Source of the DNA: HGM11368 sp051883415
GTDB taxonomy: Bacteria > Bacillota > Clostridia > Christensenellales > UBA3700
Direction: 5' to 3'
Assembly (NCBI GenBank): GCA_051883415.1
Contig: JBJETR010000041.1
Span: 52,210 to 116,209, forward strand
DNA length: 64,000 bases
Part shown: positions 24,375 through 33,439 of the stretch, one piece after another
How positions within the stretch are numbered: position 1 is the first letter of the stretch
Layout of the letters: each line of letters starts with the position of its first letter
Notes under the pieces: generated by a model
What the model was told of the DNA's origin: nothing
Database searches by the model: none
What the model saw: only the letters and a program-made list of their open reading frames with translations
Position numbers and translations under genes: made by a program

Positions 24375-25622
24375 TCAAAAAGTAAATTTTTCTACTGTAT
24401 CCATATCGACGAGGATGCTCTCTCCCGTCGTCATATTCTTAATATTTGCCTTGTTTGCCTTCAACTCGTCCTCGCCTAGCAAAATCATAAATCTTGCACC
24501 CGTCTTGTTAGCATACTTCAACTGTGCCTTAAAGCTTCTATCCATAAGGTCGCTATCAACCTTGAGTCCCATGCGTCTAAGCTTGGAAGCCATAACCGTT
24601 GCCGTGACCTTTGCCTCTTTGACAAGCGGTGCGATATATACGTCGGCGGGCTTGTCCACGCCCGTAGACAGTCCGAGGTTCTCTAACACTATAAGTAGTC
24701 TTTCCAAGCCCATTCCAAAGCCAACCGCAGGACAAGGTTTGCCACCTATTTGTTCCACTAGTCCGTTGTATCTTCCGCCGCCGCACACCGTACCTTGAGC
24801 TCCGATATTTTGGGATACGAATTCAAATACTGTGCGAGTATAATAGTCGAGTCCTCTCACCACGTTAGGGTTGACTACAAAAGGTATCTTGAGAGCTTCC
24901 AATCCCTCCACCACTTGTCTGTGGTGCTCTTTGCAATCGTCGCAGAGATAGTCGAGAGTGATAGGCGCACCCTTGGTGATAGCCTTGCAACCCTCCTCTT
25001 TGCAGTCGAGTATACGCAAAGGATTTTTGTCAAATCTCTCTCTACAATCCTTGCACATCTTGTCAAGATTGTCCTTGAAGTAATCCTTGAGGGCTTGATT
25101 GTATCTTGCTCTACACTCGGGACAACCTATGCTGTTGATATTGAGTACTAGATTGCCTATGCCGAGCCTTGAGAATATATCGTAAGCCACGCTCATAACT
25201 TCGACGTCGGTCTGCGCCGACTCGGAGCCGTAGAACTCTATGCCGAATTGGTGGTGTTCTCTTAGTCTGCCCGCTTGAGGCTTCTCGTATCGAAAAACGG
25301 GGGTAAAGTAATACATCTTGGTAGGTTGAGCATTGGCGTAAAGGCTATTTTCGATAAAGGCTCTCGCCACGCCAGCAGTACCCTCCGGCTTTAGCGTCAT
25401 ACTTCTGCCCGCTTTGTCGTCAAAGGTATACATCTCCTTATTGACTATGTCGGTAGTGTCGCCCACGCCTCTCAAAAAGAGTTCCGTATGCTCAAAGGTC
25501 GGAGTTCTAATTTCGTTGATGCAATAGGTTGACGCTACCTCTCTCAGCACGCTTTCGATATATTGCCACTTGTAGCTCTCTTGTGGCAAAACGTCCTTAG
25601 TTCCTTTTGGAATAGTAATCAT
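24375..25622 (-). CDS. hisS: Histidyl-tRNA synthetase
   Basis: A 415-residue class IIa synthetase. HisRS signature blocks RGLDYYTRTVFEF and GGGRYNGL are visible, with the anticodon-binding domain in the last 90 residues. A Cys-rich stretch around 160-215 (CPECRARYNQ, CKDCRERF, CDDCKEHH) lies in the insertion domain and may hold zinc, as seen in some clostridial HisRS. It is 13 bp after hslU in the same operon. Confidence 0.96.
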   Translation of the reverse strand: MITIPKGTKDVLPQESYKWQYIESVLREVASTYCINEIRTPTFEHTELFLRGVGDTTDIVNKEMYTFDDKAGRSMTLKPEGTAGVARAFIENSLYANAQPTKMYYFTPVFRYEKPQAGRLREHHQFGIEFYGSESAQTDVEVMSVAYDIFSRLGIGNLVLNINSIGCPECRARYNQALKDYFKDNLDKMCKDCRERFDKNPLRILDCKEEGCKAITKGAPITLDYLCDDCKEHHRQVVEGLEALKIPFVVNPNVVRGLDYYTRTVFEFVSQNIGAQGTVCGGGRYNGLVEQIGGKPCPAVGFGMGLERLLIVLENLGLSTGVDKPADVYIAPLVKEAKVTATVMASKLRRMGLKVDSDLMDRSFKAQLKYANKTGARFMILLGEDELKANKANIKNMTTGESILVDMDTVEKFTF

Positions 25623-25635
25623 TATGTCCTCGCGA

Positions 25636-26958
25636 TTATAAAATATATTTTCTAAGATTTAGGTTTTTGATTGTTCCCGCAAGGTGATCGAGCACGTAAT
25701 TGCGGTCTATGACAATCTCCAATTCCGTCTCCAGACTGCCTGCATTGTAACTGATATCGTCTAGCAAATTCTCCATCAAAGTGTGCAATCTTCTTGCTCC
25801 GATATCCTCTTGATTTTCGTTTTCCGCAGCGGCAATCTTGGCGATTTGCTCAATGGCTTCTTGCGTAAACTTGAGCCTTACGTTGTCCACCTTGAGTAGT
25901 TCTGTGTATTGCATAAGGATTGCGTTGTCGGGCTGGGTGAGTATCTTGACGAAGTCCTCCTCAGTCAAACTGTCAAGCTTGACCGACACAGGAAAACGAC
26001 CTTGCAGCTCGGGTATGAGGTCGCTGACCGACGACACGTGGAATGCACCTGCCGCAATAAAGAGCATAAAGTCGGTCTTGACTTGTCCGTACTTGGTGTT
26101 GACGGTACTACCCTCGACGATAGGCAAGATATCGCGCTGAACGCCGTCTCTTGACACGTCGTGACCTTGGGTGTTTCCCGAAGTTGCGATTTTGTCTATC
26201 TCGTCGATAAATATAATTCCTTCGTTTTCGGCTCTTCTAATCGCCTCGGCGTTGACGTTGTCCTTGTCGATGAGTTTTTCTTCTTCAAACTCAAGTAGCA
26301 ATTTGTAGGCATCTGCCACGCTGATTTGTTTAGTCTTCATCTTAGGCTTACCATTGCCGAAAACTCCACCCATTATTTCGGTAATATTGATTTCCATTGC
26401 CGCTCCGTTTCCAAGCATTTGAGGCTTTGGTTGATCGGGTATGTCGATTTCTATGATAAGGTCGTCGAGTTTTCCCTCTGCAAGCTCTTGCTCGACAAAA
26501 GCTTTCATCTGGCTCTCGCTCATATCGGGATAAGCTTCTTTACGCTTTTTGATAATAGCGGGAACGAGCTTGTTTTCAACCTCTTGTTTAGCTTTGATTT
26601 CCACCTCTTTTGCCTTTTCTTCTTTGACGAGTCTAACGGCAACTTCAACCAAATCTCTAACCATAGACTCCACGTCTCTGCCCACGTAACCCACCTCGGT
26701 AAACTTGGTGGCTTCTACCTTGACAAAAGGCGCTTTGACAAGCTTGGCAAGACGTCTTGCAATCTCGGTTTTACCCACACCCGTAGGTCCTTGCAAAATG
26801 ATGTTTTTAGGTGATATTTCTTCTCTTAGTTGCGGAGAAAGTTTGCTTCTTCTATATCTGTTGCGGAGTGCAACCGCAACGGCTCTTTTGGCTTTGTCTT
26901 GTCCGATGATATATCTATCTAGTTCCGTTACTATTTGTTTTGGTGTAAAAGATTGCAT
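25636..26958 (-). CDS. hslU: HslU ATPase of the HslUV protease
   Basis: A 440-residue AAA+ unfoldase that feeds proteins to HslV. Walker A GPTGVGKTEIA (near residue 58), Walker B IIFIDEIDKIA, and the C-terminal GARRLHT sensor block are visible; the intermediate I-domain is at about 110-220. Two ATGs are possible. The second (26958) is preferred because GGAGG is then 7 bases upstream; the first leaves only one base. It overlaps hslV by a few bases, as usual. Confidence 0.95.
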   Translation of the reverse strand: MQSFTPKQIVTELDRYIIGQDKAKRAVAVALRNRYRRSKLSPQLREEISPKNIILQGPTGVGKTEIARRLAKLVKAPFVKVEATKFTEVGYVGRDVESMVRDLVEVAVRLVKEEKAKEVEIKAKQEVENKLVPAIIKKRKEAYPDMSESQMKAFVEQELAEGKLDDLIIEIDIPDQPKPQMLGNGAAMEINITEIMGGVFGNGKPKMKTKQISVADAYKLLLEFEEEKLIDKDNVNAEAIRRAENEGIIFIDEIDKIATSGNTQGHDVSRDGVQRDILPIVEGSTVNTKYGQVKTDFMLFIAAGAFHVSSVSDLIPELQGRFPVSVKLDSLTEEDFVKILTQPDNAILMQYTELLKVDNVRLKFTQEAIEQIAKIAAAENENQEDIGARRLHTLMENLLDDISYNAGSLETELEIVIDRNYVLDHLAGTIKNLNLRKYIL

Positions 26959-26960
26959 CG

Positions 26961-27491
26961 TCATACCTCCTCTACCGTGATATTGTCGTTGGTGTACACG
27001 CACAATTCACTTGCGATTTTGAGTGCCTTGTAAGCAATTTCTTTTGCCGACAAGTTAGTTTCGTTGATAAGCGCACGAGCTGCGGCGAGTGCGTAATTGC
27101 CACCCGAGCCTATAGCGCAAGCGTCGCCGTCGGGATCGATGACTTCCCCCGTGCCCGATACGAGCAGTAGCGTATTCTTGTCGGCAATTATCATCATGGC
27201 TTCGAGTTTCCTAAACTTGTCGTTACGCCACATTTGTGCTAGTTCCACCGCACTTCTCATTAGGTTTCCGCTATATTTTTGCAACATTTTTTCAAACTTT
27301 TCGCTCAAAGTCAAGGCGTCGGACACAGAACCCGCAAAGCCCATAACCACCTTGTCGTTGTATAGTCGTTTTACTTTTTTTGCACTGCCTTTGAGTATGA
27401 CGCTCTCGCCCATAGTGATTTGTCCGTCACCGGCGATTGCTATCACTCCGTCCTTGCGAACGGCGCATATCGTAGTGCCTCTCATCTCCAT
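26961..27491 (-). CDS. hslV: HslV peptidase subunit
   Basis: A 176-residue proteasome-like N-terminal nucleophile hydrolase. The catalytic threonine would be the first of TTICAVRKDG, after a 5-residue leader (MEMRG), rather than following Met directly as in E. coli. Other conserved parts are AGDGQITMG, GFAGSVSDA and GSGGNYALAAARAL. GGAGG is 8 bases before the first ATG; a second in-frame ATG two codons later would give a shorter leader. It forms a dodecamer with HslU caps. Confidence 0.95.
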   Translation of the reverse strand: MEMRGTTICAVRKDGVIAIAGDGQITMGESVILKGSAKKVKRLYNDKVVMGFAGSVSDALTLSEKFEKMLQKYSGNLMRSAVELAQMWRNDKFRKLEAMMIIADKNTLLLVSGTGEVIDPDGDACAIGSGGNYALAAARALINETNLSAKEIAYKALKIASELCVYTNDNITVEEV

Positions 27492-27505
27492 ATAAGTATC
27501 CTCCG

Positions 27506-28813
27506 TTATAGTTGATTGTCTTTGATATATCCAAGCATATCCTCCACTGCCCTCTCGTAGTACTGCAATTTACGTTGCTTTTTATCTCTACAAGGTTTCT
27601 CCAACGGTGGCAATATGCCAAAATTGGCGTTCATAGGTTGGAAGTTTTCGCTCGGCGTCGAGATATGTCTTTGCAAACTGCCTATTATGGTCGTACTTGG
27701 CGCAACCCATTCGGTTTGTCCTCTCAACGCTCTATCCATATTGACCGCGCTGACAAGTCCGCTTGCCACGCTCTCCATATAGCCTTCCACTCCGCATATT
27801 TGTCCCGCAAAGAAGATTTGCGGATAATCTTTACTCTCAAAGCTTGCTTTGAGAAGGTCGGGCGACGATAAGAAGGTATTGCGGTGCATCACTCCGTATC
27901 GCACGATTTCCAAACTTTCAAGTCCCGGTATCATACCAAACACCCGTCTTTGCTCAGGGAAAGTGAGGTTGGTCTGAAAACCTACAATATTGTACGCCGT
28001 ACCTTCGGCGTTTTCCTTACGAAGTTGCACCACTGCGTAAGGCTTTTCATCGGTGTGAGGATTGGTTATTCCCACAGGTCGTAGAGGTCCGAATCTCATA
28101 GTATCTTCGCCTCTACTTGCCATTATCTCGATAGGCATACACCCCTCGAAGACGTTGTTTTCAAAATCTTTGAGCGGTGCTCGCTCGGCACTCGTGAGGG
28201 CTTTGTAGAAGTCGAGATATTGCTCCTTATTCATTGCGCAGTTGAGATAGTCCTTGTCGCCCTTGTCGTATCTTGCACCAAAGAACGCCTTGTTCATATC
28301 TATGCTTTCGGCAGTTACGATAGGCGCAACGGCGTCGAAAAAGTATAGATATTTTTGTCCAAAGGTATCTGCTATGCTCCTTGACAGTGCGTCCGATGCC
28401 AAAGGTCCTGCCGCTATTATCGTCGGGATAGTGACGTCAATATCTCTCACCTCAGCATCTATTCTTCTAAAGCCGTCGAATGACGATAGGCTTTGTTCTA
28501 CCAACCTACTAAGCTTACGTCTATCCACCGCCAAAGCGCCGCCAGCGGGCACTTGCGACTCGTAGGCACATTTTAGCAGTAGACTATCGAGCATCTCCAA
28601 TTCTTTTTTTAATAGTCCCGAACCCGTGTCGGGCGAGGTAGATTTTAGGCTGTTGGAGCATACTAATTCTGCCAATTCGTCAGTCTTGTGACAAGGCGTA
28701 GGCTTGACCTTGCGCATCTCGTACAAGTCAACCGAGTATCCTCTCTTTAGCAGTTGGTAGGTTGCTTCGCACCCCGCCAATCCACCACCTATTACGTTGA
28801 TAGTTTTATTCAT
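27506..28813 (-). CDS. trmFO: tRNA (uracil-54) methyltransferase TrmFO
   Basis: A 435-residue FAD- and folate-dependent enzyme making m5U54 in tRNA using methylene-THF. The N-terminal dinucleotide loop VIGGGLAGCEATYQL and the CSNSLKS block are characteristic. The start is put at MNKTINV (28813), overlapping topA by 8 bp; the longer upstream frame is a topA overlap. The topA-trmFO-hslVU order is standard for Bacillota. Confidence 0.96.
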   Translation of the reverse strand: MNKTINVIGGGLAGCEATYQLLKRGYSVDLYEMRKVKPTPCHKTDELAELVCSNSLKSTSPDTGSGLLKKELEMLDSLLLKCAYESQVPAGGALAVDRRKLSRLVEQSLSSFDGFRRIDAEVRDIDVTIPTIIAAGPLASDALSRSIADTFGQKYLYFFDAVAPIVTAESIDMNKAFFGARYDKGDKDYLNCAMNKEQYLDFYKALTSAERAPLKDFENNVFEGCMPIEIMASRGEDTMRFGPLRPVGITNPHTDEKPYAVVQLRKENAEGTAYNIVGFQTNLTFPEQRRVFGMIPGLESLEIVRYGVMHRNTFLSSPDLLKASFESKDYPQIFFAGQICGVEGYMESVASGLVSAVNMDRALRGQTEWVAPSTTIIGSLQRHISTPSENFQPMNANFGILPPLEKPCRDKKQRKLQYYERAVEDMLGYIKDNQL

Positions 28814-30884
28814 TATTCTCCACAATTTCCGTATGCTTACAATCCTTGTTGGTGCACACGTACTTGGTGCCGTCCTTGCCCTTGACAATCTTCATTACGC
28901 CGTGGCACTCGGGACAAAAGTAGGGGGCAGGAATATCCCAAGCGATAAACTTGCAGTCGGGATAACCGCTACAACTATAATACGGCGTTCCCTTTTTAGA
29001 AAACTTTTTGTATACCGGTTTTCCGCACTGTGGGCAAGTCGCCGCCGGCTCGCCGTAAGGCTTGGTGTTGCGACACTTAGGGAAGTTAGGACATGCGAGG
29101 AATTTGCCGTATTTGCTATCTTTGATGACCATTTTTGCGCCACACTTTTCGCAAACGACGTCGCTGACTTCTTCCTTTGGCTTAACCTTGACGCCATCGT
29201 ATTGCACCTCCAATACCTTTTGGTGGAAGGCAGGATAAAACTCGTCGATGACGTCGTACCACTTGGATTTTCCCTCTTCAATCTCGTCGAGTTGCTTTTC
29301 CATCTGTGCGGTAAACTTGGTTTCCATAATGTCAGGGAAGTATTTGACAAGTTGGTCGCACACTATCTCACCCAATTCCGTAGGTTTGAGGAATTTAGCT
29401 TCCCTCTCAATATATTGACGTTTGAGTATTGTCGTAATGGTCTTTTCGAAGGTACTTGGTCTACCTATGCCGTTGTCTTCCATGGCTTTGATAAAAGAGC
29501 CGTCGGTATATCTAGCAGGCGGTTTGGTAAACTTTTGCTCGCCTTCCACGTCCTTACATTTGAGCATTTCGCCCTCTTTGAAGTCGGGTAAAGTCTTGTC
29601 GGACTTTTCTTCGGTGGAAGAATAAACGGCAGTGTAGCCCTTGAAAGTACACGTCTTGCCTTTGAGATAATACCCGAGCTTGTGACCGTCGTCGTCCGAT
29701 ACGATATGCACCGTCAACGTATCGTAGAGAGCAGGCGCCATTTGGCTTGCCAAAAATCTCTCGTAGATAAGCTTATATAGACGGTATTCTTCTCTCTTGA
29801 TTTTGTCCTTTAGGTCCTCGGGATTGCGGGCAAGCGTGATAGGTCTGATTGCCTCGTGGGCGTCTTGCGCACCCTTTGCAGTGCCGTAAACGTTAGGTTT
29901 CTTTGGTGCGTAATCGTCGCCGTAATTACCTTTGATATATTGAATAGCCTCGCTTTGCGCTTCGGCAGACACTCTCACGCTATCCGAACGGATATATGTC
30001 ACTAGTGCCACTTGACCTTCGCCTGCCACCTCTACGCCTTCGTAGAGTTTTTGTGCCACTTGCGATACTTGCGTTGCACTCATACCTAGCTTGGCGATAG
30101 CGTCTTGTTGCATTGTTGAGGTGGTAAACGGTGCAGGCGGTTTGCTTACCGACTGCGCACGCTTGACGTTATCCACAGACCATACGCCTTTTTTGCTATG
30201 CTCTATTATTTTGTCGGCTTGTTCTTTATTTTTGACCTTAAACTTTTTGCCGTCCACGTCGTTGAATTCGCATTTATATACAGCCGTAGACTTTTCTTTG
30301 GTTATCCTGGCGGTGATATTCCAATACTCTTCCGGCTTAAAGTTCCTTATTTCTCTCTCTCTTTCGACTATCATTCTCAAAGCTACCGATTGTACTCTTC
30401 CCGCCGATAGTCCGCTTTTGATTTTGCGAGAAATAATCGGCGACAATTCGTAGCCCACTAGCCTATCGAGCACTCTCCTTGCTTGTTGAGCATCCACCAA
30501 TTCCATATCGATAGAACGTGGATTCTCTATAGCTTTGAGCACGGCTTTTTTGGATATTTCGTTGAAGACTATTCTTGCTCTATCGTCCTCTATGCCGCAC
30601 ACTTGAGCTAAATGCCAACTTATCGCCTCTCCCTCTCTATCGGGATCGGCTGCAAGATAAACCTTGTCGGCTTTGGCTATTGCCGACTTGATAGATTTGA
30701 TGACTTCCACCTTATCCTTGTTGATTTCGTATTCGGGCTTATAGTGGTTGTTGACGTCTATGCCCGTCTTACGCTCGGGCAAATCACGTACGTGTCCTTT
30801 GGACGCCATAACGCTATATTCTCTGCCGAGATACTTGGATATTGTCTTTGCTTTGTGTGGAGACTCTACTATAATAAGTTTCAT
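28806..30884 (-). CDS. topA: DNA topoisomerase I
   Basis: A 692-residue type IA topoisomerase that relaxes negative supercoils. TOPRIM domain at residues 1-120 (IVESPHKAKTI, DPDREGEAI), active-site Tyr in the VTYIRSDS block (near residue 297), and three C-terminal four-Cys zinc ribbons (about 575, 615 and 655). Length and layout match the Bacillota enzyme. It follows dprA by 9 bp in the operon. Confidence 0.97.
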   Translation of the reverse strand: MKLIIVESPHKAKTISKYLGREYSVMASKGHVRDLPERKTGIDVNNHYKPEYEINKDKVEVIKSIKSAIAKADKVYLAADPDREGEAISWHLAQVCGIEDDRARIVFNEISKKAVLKAIENPRSIDMELVDAQQARRVLDRLVGYELSPIISRKIKSGLSAGRVQSVALRMIVEREREIRNFKPEEYWNITARITKEKSTAVYKCEFNDVDGKKFKVKNKEQADKIIEHSKKGVWSVDNVKRAQSVSKPPAPFTTSTMQQDAIAKLGMSATQVSQVAQKLYEGVEVAGEGQVALVTYIRSDSVRVSAEAQSEAIQYIKGNYGDDYAPKKPNVYGTAKGAQDAHEAIRPITLARNPEDLKDKIKREEYRLYKLIYERFLASQMAPALYDTLTVHIVSDDDGHKLGYYLKGKTCTFKGYTAVYSSTEEKSDKTLPDFKEGEMLKCKDVEGEQKFTKPPARYTDGSFIKAMEDNGIGRPSTFEKTITTILKRQYIEREAKFLKPTELGEIVCDQLVKYFPDIMETKFTAQMEKQLDEIEEGKSKWYDVIDEFYPAFHQKVLEVQYDGVKVKPKEEVSDVVCEKCGAKMVIKDSKYGKFLACPNFPKCRNTKPYGEPAATCPQCGKPVYKKFSKKGTPYYSCSGYPDCKFIAWDIPAPYFCPECHGVMKIVKGKDGTKYVCTNKDCKHTEIVENNE

Positions 30885-30893
30885 TGCAACTCC

Positions 30894-31895
30894 TTATACC
30901 ATTGGGCTTTTTACGTAATAATTGCCCGATATTTTTCTAATTAGTCCGTATATTTCCATTTCGCTTAGAAGCGCACTGAGTGCGGACACACCCATCTTGC
31001 TCTTTTCTAATAGCTCGGTAAAGTGCACTTCGCCGTCTAACATATCCAAAATCATATGTTGCTCTATGCTCAATTGCACCTGTTGCTCGTCCTTTACTTG
31101 CAAGTCACCTACGATATCCGACGGATCGGTGACGATAGTGCCTTGCAGTTCTTTGATTTTGAGATTGGTACCTTGACTCTGTTGAGCAAATATACTGCCC
31201 GGGACGACGTACAACTCTTTGCCTTGCTCTAGTGCGTAGTCCGCAGTTATCATACTTCCGCTCTTTAGTCCCGCCTCGGGTATCAGTACGCTTTCGGCAA
31301 TTCCGCTGACAATGCGATTTCTCTCGGGGAAGCGGTATGCGTGTACGCTAGTGCCTATAGGATATTCGCTTATCATCAAGCCGTTAGATATTATCTCTTG
31401 TGCAAGTGACAAGTTTTCGGCGGGATAAACTTGGTCTAGTCCCGTTGCTACCACGGCTATGGTTTTGCCGCCGCTATCTAGTGCAACTCTATGTGCCACC
31501 GAGTCTATACCTCTCGCCATTCCGCTGACCACGCATATATCCTTGGCAACGAAAGCTTCCACAAACAACTTGGTGACGTCCTTGCCATACCTAGTTGCCT
31601 TTCTCGTACCCACAACGGCAATTTTTCTTGATTTTAGTAGGTCGAGATTGCCACGGCAATATAACACTATAGGCGGATCGTATATATCTTTTAGACAGTC
31701 GGGATAGGCTTCGTTGAGTCTTGTTATAGCCACTATGCCGTGCTCTTGCATCTTGACAATCATCTCGTCCGCCACGGTAAAGTCATCGTATAGTTCTCTT
31801 GGATGCTCTACGCTTTCGAACGCTGATATTCTCTTTTTGAGTGTGGCATCGGCTGATAGCATTATCAAAGCCTTGTCGTCGTCGCTATATCTCAT
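30894..31895 (-). CDS. dprA: DNA processing protein DprA
   Basis: A 333-residue protein that loads RecA on incoming single-stranded DNA during transformation. The Rossmann-like DNA-processing domain shows VGTRKATRYG and SGMARGIDSVAH; a C-terminal winged-helix (DML_1-like) region follows. The ATG at 31895 overlaps the comM stop (TAATG), so translation is coupled; a TTG three codons upstream is less likely. Confidence 0.95.
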   Translation of the reverse strand: MRYSDDDKALIMLSADATLKKRISAFESVEHPRELYDDFTVADEMIVKMQEHGIVAITRLNEAYPDCLKDIYDPPIVLYCRGNLDLLKSRKIAVVGTRKATRYGKDVTKLFVEAFVAKDICVVSGMARGIDSVAHRVALDSGGKTIAVVATGLDQVYPAENLSLAQEIISNGLMISEYPIGTSVHAYRFPERNRIVSGIAESVLIPEAGLKSGSMITADYALEQGKELYVVPGSIFAQQSQGTNLKIKELQGTIVTDPSDIVGDLQVKDEQQVQLSIEQHMILDMLDGEVHFTELLEKSKMGVSALSALLSEMEIYGLIRKISGNYYVKSPMV

Positions 31896-33427
31896 TATTC
31901 CCAATATTTCCTATCCAAAGAACGGTATTGTATCGCTTCGGTAATATGTTGAGGGCGTATGTTTTCACTACCTTCAAGGTCGGCAATCGTACGAGCAACT
32001 TTGAGTATCCGAGTGCTTGCCCGAGCCGAAAGATTTAACTTCTCAAATGCGTTTTTGAGCAGTGTTTCGCACGTCTTGTCAAGAGCACAATACTTTTTGA
32101 CTTGTGCGTTAGTCATGTAAGCATTGACGAATATATTGCTGCCCTTGTACCTATCTCGCTGAATTGCACGAGCCTTTTCCACTCTCTTCTTGATTGCGGC
32201 GCTGCTCTCGGACTCTCCGTCTCCACGCAATTCTTCATAGCTAATATTGTCCACTTCTATCTGCAAATCTATTCTGTCAATGAGTGGACCGCTGAGTTTG
32301 GAAACGTATTTGTGTATCTCACTCGCAGTGCATTTACATTGCTGAGTTTTTGAGCCGAAGTTACCGCAAGGACAAGGGTTCATACTTGCCACCAACATAA
32401 ATCTTGCCGGATATTCTAACGTTTGCTTTGCTCTCGAAACGGTGACGTAACCGTCTTCCAAAGGTTGTCTCAACGTTTCCAAAGTCTTGCGCTGATACTC
32501 GGGCATTTCGTCCAAAAACAACACGCCGTTGTGTGCCAAAGACACTTCTCCCGGTTTAGCATTGGCTCCGCCACCTATAAGCGCAGGCATAGTTGCCGTA
32601 TGATGTGGAGTACGGAAAGGTCGTCTGCTGACTATACCTTTGCTACTGTCAAGCACCCCGGCTATCGAATGTATCTTGGTTACCTCTATAGCTTCTTCAA
32701 AGCTCATGTCCGGCATTATAGTTGGCACGCACTTAGCCATCATAGTCTTACCTGCCCCTGGTGGTCCAATCATAATGATATTGTGTCCGCCCGCAACGGC
32801 AATCTCTATTGCTCTCTTGGCTACGAACTGCCCTTTGACTTCGCTAAAATCTACGTTGTATTTGTTGAAAGCGGAATTGTTGACGAAGCGTTTAGTAGTG
32901 AGAGGCTTGTATTCTTGCTCACCTCTTAGCAATTCCATCACGCTCTTGAGATTGTCTAACGCATATATCTCGCAGCCATCGACGTAGGAGGCTTCTTCGG
33001 CATTAGCTGACGGAATGATAAACTTCGTGTAGCCGGCTTGTAGAGCCGATATCAATAGAGGCATCACTCCCTTTATGTGTCTTAACGTGCCGTCTAACGA
33101 CAACTCTCCTATCATCACGTAGTCTTTGTAGGACTTATTCTCAATCTGCTCACTCGCCGCCAAAATGGCAACGGCAATAGCTAGGTCAAAGTACGAACCT
33201 TCCTTTTTGCTGTCGGCGGGGGCAAGGTTGATAGTGATTTTTTTGAGCGGAAAGGCAAACAGCGAGTTTTTGATAGCCGACCTCACTCTCTCTTTAGATT
33301 CCTTGACGGCAGTATCGCCAAGCCCCACTATTTCGTAACTTGGCAATCCCGCATTGAGATCGACCTCTATCTCTACCTTAAATCCATCCACTCCGTTGAG
33401 TGCGTAACTGATAAGTTTTGCTAACAT
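31895..33427 (-). CDS. comM: ComM/YifB-like MCM-type ATPase
   Basis: A 510-residue AAA+ protein. In well-studied bacteria ComM is a branch-migration helicase that helps integrate donor DNA. N-terminal Lon-protease-like domain (to about 175), magnesium-chelatase-like ATPase with Walker A GPPGAGKTMM near residue 222 and Walker B VLFLDEMPE, C-terminal Mg-chelatase domain. Paired with dprA, it suggests capacity for natural transformation or general recombination. Confidence 0.94.
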   Translation of the reverse strand: MLAKLISYALNGVDGFKVEIEVDLNAGLPSYEIVGLGDTAVKESKERVRSAIKNSLFAFPLKKITINLAPADSKKEGSYFDLAIAVAILAASEQIENKSYKDYVMIGELSLDGTLRHIKGVMPLLISALQAGYTKFIIPSANAEEASYVDGCEIYALDNLKSVMELLRGEQEYKPLTTKRFVNNSAFNKYNVDFSEVKGQFVAKRAIEIAVAGGHNIIMIGPPGAGKTMMAKCVPTIMPDMSFEEAIEVTKIHSIAGVLDSSKGIVSRRPFRTPHHTATMPALIGGGANAKPGEVSLAHNGVLFLDEMPEYQRKTLETLRQPLEDGYVTVSRAKQTLEYPARFMLVASMNPCPCGNFGSKTQQCKCTASEIHKYVSKLSGPLIDRIDLQIEVDNISYEELRGDGESESSAAIKKRVEKARAIQRDRYKGSNIFVNAYMTNAQVKKYCALDKTCETLLKNAFEKLNLSARASTRILKVARTIADLEGSENIRPQHITEAIQYRSLDRKYWE

Positions 33428-33439
33428 TTTTATCCTATC

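Noticed and set aside
22482..25700. T-box riboswitch for hisS/aspS
   Set aside because: Gaps before hisS and aspS are only 10-13 bp, leaving no room for a leader. The 92-bp gap before glyA shows no specifier-like hairpin.
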